Positions 58,986 to 64,000 of a DNA stretch of 64,000 nt are shown here, piece by piece. The stretch is taken from the NCBI GenBank assembly GCA_036478595.1, contig JAZGEF010000073.1, positions 124,001 through 188,000 of the forward strand. The letters are read 5' to 3'. Both the position numbers and the translations under genes were made by a program. Each line of letters opens with the position of its first letter. Position 1 is the stretch's first letter. This DNA comes from Granulosicoccus sp036478595 (GTDB taxonomy: Bacteria > Pseudomonadota > Gammaproteobacteria > Granulosicoccales > Granulosicoccaceae). The notes below the pieces were generated by a model, which was not told the DNA's origin, searched no databases, and saw only the letters and a program-made list of their open reading frames with translations.

Positions 58986-59076
58986 TTTGTCGTGTGTCCG
59001 TTTGGAGCTTTTGGGCTCAACTCGTGTACTTACTTTCGTATACTTATTATGTGCGTTAGCGTGAAGCATTGCCGGG

Positions 59077-59682
59077 TTAATCGTCAAGGTAACATTTCCC
59101 ATTCTCGTAACGTGCATGACCACTAATTAGGAACTGCATCACAAGCGGGTAGAGTGTGTGTTCTATTTGCAACACCCGTTTTGCTAAGGTTTCGGCCGTA
59201 TCGGTGGGCAACACATCTATGCTCTGTTGTTTAATTATCGGTCCGCCGTCCAGCTCTTCAGTGACAAAATGGACAGTCGCGCCATGTTTTCGTTCTGCGG
59301 CGTCAATTACACGTTGGTGTGTATTTATCCCGATATAGGCTGGAAGTAGTGACGGGTGGATGTTGATTAACTTGCCGATATAACGATTAACAATCTCTGG
59401 CCCCAAGATCCGCATAAAACCAGCTAGCGCCAACCAATCAGCGTTTATATAATCCAGTGTGCTAATTAATGCGCGATCGTATTCCTGTCGGCTTTGACTG
59501 GGAAATTTTTCAACGGCATGCGTGGCGATGCCGTGCTCGTTTGCAAACTGCAGTCCGAGTGCGTCAGGATTGTCAGACACAACGGCGCAAATGGTTGCGT
59601 CAATTCGCCCATCATTACACGCATCAAACAAGGCTTTGAAGTTGGATCCACGTCCTGAGATCAGAACGGCGATCGTGTTCAC
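59077..59682 (-). CDS. purN: Phosphoribosylglycinamide formyltransferase
   Basis: 201 residues. GAR formyltransferase of purine synthesis, using 10-formyl-THF. Key residues are in place: LISGRGSNFKAL (phosphate loop), INIHPSLLPAY (catalytic Asn and His) and VHFVTEELDGGPIIKQ (catalytic Asp). Its start overlaps the end of purM by 4 bases (ATGA type), so the two are coupled. Confidence 0.98.
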   Translation of the reverse strand: MNTIAVLISGRGSNFKALFDACNDGRIDATICAVVSDNPDALGLQFANEHGIATHAVEKFPSQSRQEYDRALISTLDYINADWLALAGFMRILGPEIVNRYIGKLINIHPSLLPAYIGINTHQRVIDAAERKHGATVHFVTEELDGGPIIKQQSIDVLPTDTAETLAKRVLQIEHTLYPLVMQFLISGHARYENGKCYLDD

Positions 59683-60746
59683 ACGTAGGTAACCGTCGGG
59701 GTTTCATCTGTCATGTGGCCGGTCATATCATGAGAACCTGATTCTATCGATCCGATAACGGTGGCTGGGTTGCCACTGGCATTAAGCATTTGGCAGATCG
59801 CATCGGCATAGCTTGAGCTAACAATAAGCGCCATGCCGATTCCGCAGTTAAGGGTGAGGCGCATTTCACTCGTTGCGATATTGCCGGTTTCTTGTAGCCA
59901 TTTAAATATGGCGGGCAATTGCAATTTCGATTCGCTTAATACAGCAACGGTATTTGCCGGCAGGCATCTTGGAATGTTTTCTGTTAAGCCACCGCCGGTG
60001 ATGTGTGCCATCGCTTTGATGGGATGTTTGCGCAATACCGAGCGTATCGCTTTTACATATATTTTGGTTGGTGCTAATAATGTTTGGCCAAGCGTTGATT
60101 GTTCAAACGGTTGGTTTAGATCAAGGTCTTTAGTAACTGCGCGTATTAACGAGTAACCATTTGAATGTGCGCCGGAGGATGCAACGCCAATTATTGCGTC
60201 ACCTGCTTGCACTGAATCACCGGTAATGATTTTAGATTTCTCAACTACGCCAACGGCGAAACCTGCCAAATCGAAATCTTTACCGCTGTACATGCCCGGC
60301 ATTTCGGCTGTCTCACCACCTAGTAATGCTGCCCCTGCCAATTCGCAACCTTTGGCGATGCCTGCAATTACTTTGGAGGCTTGATCGACGTCGAGTTTGC
60401 CGGTGGCGAAGTAATCCAAAAACCATAGTGGCTCTGCGCCGCTGACGAGAATATCGTTGACACACATGGCCACTAGATCGATGCCGACGGTGTCGGGATA
60501 ATTCAGATCGATTGCGAGGCGAAGCTTGGTGCCCACGCCATCAGTGCCTGACACAAATACCGGTTGTTTGTATTCGCCTTCGGGTAGCTCGAATAGGCCG
60601 CCAAAACCACCCAGCCCGCCTAACACGCCAGGGCGGTTGGTACGGGCAACCAAGGGTTTGATGCGCTCAACCAGGGCGTTACCGGCGGCGATATCAACCC
60701 CGGCGGATGCGTATGTCAATGGTTTGTCGTTAGTCTTGCTGCTCAT
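59679..60746 (-). CDS. purM: Phosphoribosylformylglycinamidine cyclo-ligase
   Basis: The ATG at 60746 (MSSKTNDKPLTYASAGVDI) gives 355 residues; the upstream open frame is non-conserved. AIR synthase of purine synthesis. Conserved pieces: YASAGVDIAAGNALVERIK, SGTDGVGTKLRLA, CVNDILVSGAEPLWFLDYFATGKLD, LLGGETAEMPGMY and MAHITGGGLTENIPR. It is divergent from the DUF2066 gene across about 114 bases. Confidence 0.98.
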   Translation of the reverse strand: MSSKTNDKPLTYASAGVDIAAGNALVERIKPLVARTNRPGVLGGLGGFGGLFELPEGEYKQPVFVSGTDGVGTKLRLAIDLNYPDTVGIDLVAMCVNDILVSGAEPLWFLDYFATGKLDVDQASKVIAGIAKGCELAGAALLGGETAEMPGMYSGKDFDLAGFAVGVVEKSKIITGDSVQAGDAIIGVASSGAHSNGYSLIRAVTKDLDLNQPFEQSTLGQTLLAPTKIYVKAIRSVLRKHPIKAMAHITGGGLTENIPRCLPANTVAVLSESKLQLPAIFKWLQETGNIATSEMRLTLNCGIGMALIVSSSYADAICQMLNASGNPATVIGSIESGSHDMTGHMTDETPTVTYV

Positions 60747-60860
60747 CGGTGGTAATTTCAGGCATAAGTGTGCTGGAACGGGCACATGATACGCCGGAAC
60801 GCGCAACCACTGTCGTGAATATGAAACAATGCACATGAGTATGTAAGAGCACTGGTCACC

Positions 60861-62036
60861 ATGCAAAATAGATGGCTTAGTTTGTCCAATTTATCCCCAC
60901 AGTCGGTCGCTTTTCGCCTGCTGGCTGCCGCCTGTCTGATGATCAGTGGCAATAACGCTATCGCGCAAAGTAGCTATCAAGTTGAAGTCGCCGTGGCTGA
61001 CAAAGGCGCTGCTGAGCAAAAACAGGCCTATCAAGTGGCGCTACGACGAGTGCTGCTAACTAACAGCCCTGACAAAACCTTACTGAATCGCGACGATGTG
61101 CGCGCCGGCATTAATGAAGCCGAGCTCTATGTCCAGTCGTTTAGTTACCGCTCACCAGAGCCGGGTACCGTCATCAGCCGCGCTACACCTGTAACTGATT
61201 TAGTCCGTCGCACAGGCGAGGCGACTCAGCTAGTGATGATCGCGTTTGATCCGGCGCGTATTCAAGAGCTGATCAGTACAAAGAAACCCGAAAATGATGA
61301 AGACGACCCTGCGCCATCAGGCTTGGCTAATGTTAGATCAGCGCTGGCGTGGATCCTGGTACAAGATGGCCGATCTGATTTACTAGTGGGTGGCAGTGTA
61401 GGCGCTAGCGTTATGCAACGCTCTCTAGAAATTGCTGGTGGCAATGGAATCCGTTTAATGTTTCCTACGGCTGACCAAACTGACATCGATGCCTTAACCG
61501 GCGATCAAATACGCGCCAAAGATACCGCGGCTACTAAAGCAGCAGCTTCCCGATATTCAAGCCCGGTAGTGATCACTGCCTATCTTGCGCGTAAGCGTTC
61601 GCGCGGTTGGATTGGTTTGTGGAGCAAAGTAGCAGGCGAAGAAGCTGAGCATCAAGAGTTTGAATCAGAAACATTAGATGACATGATGGCGCTGGGTATT
61701 TCATGGTTAAGCTCGACCTCCGCTGGTGGGCAAAACGAATACCAATATGGTGGGGATGCAGCTGCCCATACTGAAGGGTTAGTTTGGGTAAACTCTGTGG
61801 GTGAAACTGCTGCCTATGCCAAGGTCATGGCGTATTTGGATTCTGTTGAAACAGTGGTTAGTGTTTACCCAAAAGAGATCGGGCCTAACGGAACTTTGTT
61901 TGCCGTCATGCCGCGTACTGCCTTAAATGCAATTGCAGCGAATGCTACATCGCTTGCTTGGTTAAGGCGGACATCGCCACCTGCTGACGGTAGCCTGTCG
62001 GCGCAAGCCGAACTCGCGTTTGACTTCTTGCAGTAA
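60861..62036 (+). CDS. DUF2066 domain protein, exported
   Basis: 391 residues with a signal peptide (FRLLAAACLMISGNNAIAQ). The mature region starts with YQVEVAVADKGAAEQKQAYQVALRRVLL, which is the DUF2066 hallmark, followed by segments of predicted alternating helix and strand. These proteins are found between purM and hda in gammaproteobacteria, and that order is kept here (purM, this gene, hda). The function is unknown; the gene is 6 bases from hda. Confidence 0.9.
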   Translation: MQNRWLSLSNLSPQSVAFRLLAAACLMISGNNAIAQSSYQVEVAVADKGAAEQKQAYQVALRRVLLTNSPDKTLLNRDDVRAGINEAELYVQSFSYRSPEPGTVISRATPVTDLVRRTGEATQLVMIAFDPARIQELISTKKPENDEDDPAPSGLANVRSALAWILVQDGRSDLLVGGSVGASVMQRSLEIAGGNGIRLMFPTADQTDIDALTGDQIRAKDTAATKAAASRYSSPVVITAYLARKRSRGWIGLWSKVAGEEAEHQEFESETLDDMMALGISWLSSTSAGGQNEYQYGGDAAAHTEGLVWVNSVGETAAYAKVMAYLDSVETVVSVYPKEIGPNGTLFAVMPRTALNAIAANATSLAWLRRTSPPADGSLSAQAELAFDFLQ

Positions 62037-62042
62037 GGAATT

Positions 62043-62741
62043 ATGCATCCGCAAATACCGTTGCCGCTGGCTACGGCTCCATCAACGTCTTTCGACACAT
62101 TCTTCACAGCCAACAGCAACGAGCATGTAGTGGCTGCATTGCAAGCGTTTGCAGCGTCCACTCTGGACGAATCGCAGATCTACCTGTGGGGTGATGCGCA
62201 GTGTGGTAAAACTCATTTGTTAAGTGCTACCTGCAACACGGTTGCGGCAAATGGTTACCGAGTTGCTTACCTGCCGGCAGAGTACATTGAAAGCGAAGGC
62301 GCGTTGGAAGGTTTGGAGGAATGCCAGCTAGTGTGTTTCGATGACATTGATACCATTAGCCCGGCTGCTGAAATTGAGTTGTTTCACTGTATTAATCGTT
62401 GCCGTGATAAGTCAGTGCATTTGTTGTTCGCAGCAGCAGGGCAAGTTGGCTCTCTAAACTTAACACTGCCGGATTTGCGCACTCGTTTGTCATGGGGCCC
62501 AGTATTCCAGGTTCAGCCCTTGCCAGAAGATCAACTGCAGGCGGCATTAATGCATCAACTCGAGAGTCGATCGCTAAGGGTTCACAACGATGTGGCCGTG
62601 TATCTATTAAATCGCTTTCCGCGAAATATCACGTCGCTTAAAAAAATTGTGGACTTATTGGATCAAGCGTCACTTAAAGAGCAGCGTAGGGTTACCGTAC
62701 CTTTGATCAAGCAATTGATCGATGAAAAGGTGATCAGCTAG
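62043..62741 (+). CDS. hda: DnaA-homologous regulator Hda
   Basis: 232 residues, an AAA+ domain without the DnaA DNA-binding domain. WGDAQCGKTHLLSATC is the P loop, CFDDIDTISP the Walker B region and LLFAAAGQVGSLNLTLPDLRTRLSW the sensor segment. Hda with the sliding clamp triggers hydrolysis of ATP bound to DnaA and prevents over-initiation. Its stop overlaps the convergent DUF2069 gene by 8 bases. Confidence 0.93.
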   Translation: MHPQIPLPLATAPSTSFDTFFTANSNEHVVAALQAFAASTLDESQIYLWGDAQCGKTHLLSATCNTVAANGYRVAYLPAEYIESEGALEGLEECQLVCFDDIDTISPAAEIELFHCINRCRDKSVHLLFAAAGQVGSLNLTLPDLRTRLSWGPVFQVQPLPEDQLQAALMHQLESRSLRVHNDVAVYLLNRFPRNITSLKKIVDLLDQASLKEQRRVTVPLIKQLIDEKVIS

Positions 62742-63111
62742 TTTTTTTCGTTTTAGGTACGCTGTACCGAGCGTACACCACGCAACCAAGAAATAGCAGC
62801 ATGCTAAATAGCGTAACCAAGGCTCCAATCCAAGCGCCGCCGCCGCCGGGGTTAAACCAGGCATCGACACCAACACAAAAATAAAACAAAGAAAAGAACA
62901 TCACCCATTGATGCGTGTAGCGCCTAGCGTGCAATAAGCCGCGCAGCGGAATCAGCAATGGCACAACGAACAACACAATTAATACTACGCGTGGCACGTT
63001 TTCAGGTGGTGCCAACCAAGTAAACCAGCTCATGAGCACAATAAACAGGCCAAAATAGCCAAGCAGGGTTATCCATCTGCCAAGTGCGGTGAGGGTTTTT
63101 GGGTTGGCCAT
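62734..63111 (-). CDS. DUF2069 membrane protein
   Basis: 125 residues, four transmembrane helices (about 12-33, 39-58, 66-84 and 93-115), short loops and a basic C-terminus (YSVPKTKKTS). The pattern LLHARRYTHQWVMFFSLFYFCVGVDAWF is typical of DUF2069. Function unknown. It converges on hda with an 8-base overlap and is divergent from the GspE-type gene. Confidence 0.82.
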   Translation of the reverse strand: MANPKTLTALGRWITLLGYFGLFIVLMSWFTWLAPPENVPRVVLIVLFVVPLLIPLRGLLHARRYTHQWVMFFSLFYFCVGVDAWFNPGGGGAWIGALVTLFSMLLFLGCVVYARYSVPKTKKTS

Positions 63112-63210
63112 TGAGTGCGGTTATCAGCTAAAAACTGTGCAATGAGTCACATCATCAGTGTAATTGAAATCCGCGTTCATATGCGCGGGAATCAGCCGAT
63201 ACAGGTACTG

Positions 63211-64000
63211 ATGAACATACCACTCGAAAAACCAGAAGTCACTGACAGCGTTGAGCATTTTGCTGATCCAGCGACGGGCATGCTTGAACTTGAAGCCGTG
63301 CTCGAAGCATTGTTGCACGATGGCTTGATTGAAGAAGCCAACAGCCAGCTATTGCGATCCTTATCCACAGGTAGCAAGGAGAAAGGCGCTTTAGCACGCA
63401 TTGCCGCAAGTGGCTGGGGTAGCGCTCTGGATGAGAAACAAAAAATTGATTTGGAATTTTTGACCAAGTGGCTTGCGAAGAAATCGGGTATCCCTTGGGT
63501 ACGAATCGATCCGCTTAAGGTTGACGTGCCAGCGGTAACTGCTGTGACGTCTTCTGCCTATGCCACGCGCTTTAATGTTATCTGTATCGAAGCTAATAAA
63601 GATTACGTCGTGTTTGGCACCGCCGAGCCATTTTATCTGGAATGGCAAAAAGAACTAACCCGAATACTCAATAAAGAAATCAAACTGGTTATTTGTAACC
63701 CTGATGATATTCAGCGATACTTGGTAGAGTTTTATTCTTTGTCCAAGTCAGTTTTGGGCGCCAGGAACGATCAAGCGCTAACGTCTAGCGCTGTTCAAAA
63801 CCTTGAACAACTTATGGAGCTTGGCAAGGGCGGCAAGCTTGAAGCCAACGATAGCCACGTGGTTAGTATTGTTGATTGGTTGCTTCAGTATGCCTATGAG
63901 CAACGGGCCAGTGATATCCATCTCGAGCCGCGTCGTACTGACGGTGGCGTAAGGTTCCGAATTGACGGTGTTATGCAACAGGTGTACGACATGCCAGCAC
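63211..64000 (+). CDS. GspE/PilB-family secretion or pilus ATPase, cut by window end
   Basis: Open from 63211 to the end of the window (about 263 residues visible). N-terminal MshEN-type domain (ELEAVLEALLHDGLIEEANSQLL, SGIPWVRIDPLKVDVPAVTA) and the beginning of the motor domain (QYAYEQRASDIHLEPRR and VRFRIDGVMQQVYDMP). The ATP-binding motifs lie outside the window. In-frame ATGs at 63142 and 63181 are alternatives; 63211 has AGG 8 bases upstream. This is a second GspE-type ATPase besides the one at 38245. Whether it serves pili, secretion or something else cannot be told here. Confidence 0.85.
   Translation, partial: MNIPLEKPEVTDSVEHFADPATGMLELEAVLEALLHDGLIEEANSQLLRSLSTGSKEKGALARIAASGWGSALDEKQKIDLEFLTKWLAKKSGIPWVRIDPLKVDVPAVTAVTSSAYATRFNVICIEANKDYVVFGTAEPFYLEWQKELTRILNKEIKLVICNPDDIQRYLVEFYSLSKSVLGARNDQALTSSAVQNLEQLMELGKGGKLEANDSHVVSIVDWLLQYAYEQRASDIHLEPRRTDGGVRFRIDGVMQQVYDMPA

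Noticed and set aside
60801..60816. PurR-like box upstream of purM
   Set aside because: Only about 11 of 16 positions fit the E. coli PurR consensus, and PurR is restricted to enterics and close relatives. Chance match is likely.
1..64000. CRISPR array, tRNA, rRNA, prophage or toxin-antitoxin pair
   Set aside because: None was recognised by eye on either strand. A tRNAscan, CRISPR finder and covariance-model search would be needed to rule out small RNA genes.

Overview
The window is about 64 kb of gene-dense chromosome from a Gram-negative bacterium, most probably a marine gammaproteobacterium outside the Enterobacterales. Evidence for this comes from gammaproteobacterial neighbourhoods (nadD-rsfS-rlmH-maf-rng-yhdP; purM-purN next to DUF3108 and DUF2066-hda; yaaA, ubiK, comM, darP), many lipoproteins and outer-membrane-type proteins, SecB, and a moderate base composition. 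No rRNA, tRNA, CRISPR array, prophage or large genomic island was seen. The genus cannot be named from the sequence alone.

Layout. 0-8 kb: the 3' end of an Ada/Ogt methyltransferase gene, a Fic-fold protein that has lost its catalytic residues, a membrane coiled-coil protein with three TGIEHMxW repeats, a membrane-anchored J-domain protein with periplasmic cysteine repeats, and the wreck of a MATE pump. 7.5-18 kb: YceI lipoprotein, yaaA, rhomboid protease, ubiK, a CpxP/CpxR/CpxA-like envelope-stress operon with a GTAAC-N5-GTAAC box upstream, a KefB/C-type antiporter, an intact MATE pump and comM. 18-31 kb: accessory and household genes: a RAYT transposase framed by inverted repeats, a ThuA lipoprotein, an AraC/GyrI pseudogene beside a DUF1801 gene, a phosphonate monoester hydrolase-like sulfatase-fold enzyme, an O-antigen ligase-like protein, several lipoproteins, an AEC carrier with a PqiA-like protein, and a TesA-like esterase. 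31-35 kb: cytochrome b561, cytochrome c5, rhodanese, grxC, secB, lysE, a gene-poor 0.8-kb stretch and trmL.

35.4-44.9 kb is the most coherent accessory system: nine same-strand genes, the last seven overlapping by 1-17 bases. They encode an ExeA/MshM-like ATPase, a secretin lipoprotein, a GspE-type ATPase, a GspF-type platform protein, GspL/PilN-, PilO- and MshK/PilP-like inner-membrane proteins and two pilin-like proteins. It resembles an MSHA-type IV pilus or type II secretion machine, but no recognisable major pilin and no prepilin peptidase lie beside it.

44.9-64 kb is mainly housekeeping: tatD, proA, nadD, rsfS, rlmH, maf, rng, yhdP, darP, purN, purM, DUF2066, hda, and the start of a second GspE/PilB-family ATPase cut by the window end. 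Small lineage-specific genes sit between them, including a PDGTYVGG-repeat exported protein and a very basic 74-residue protein in front of nadD.

All calls rest on reading translated motifs and gene order. No database search was run.
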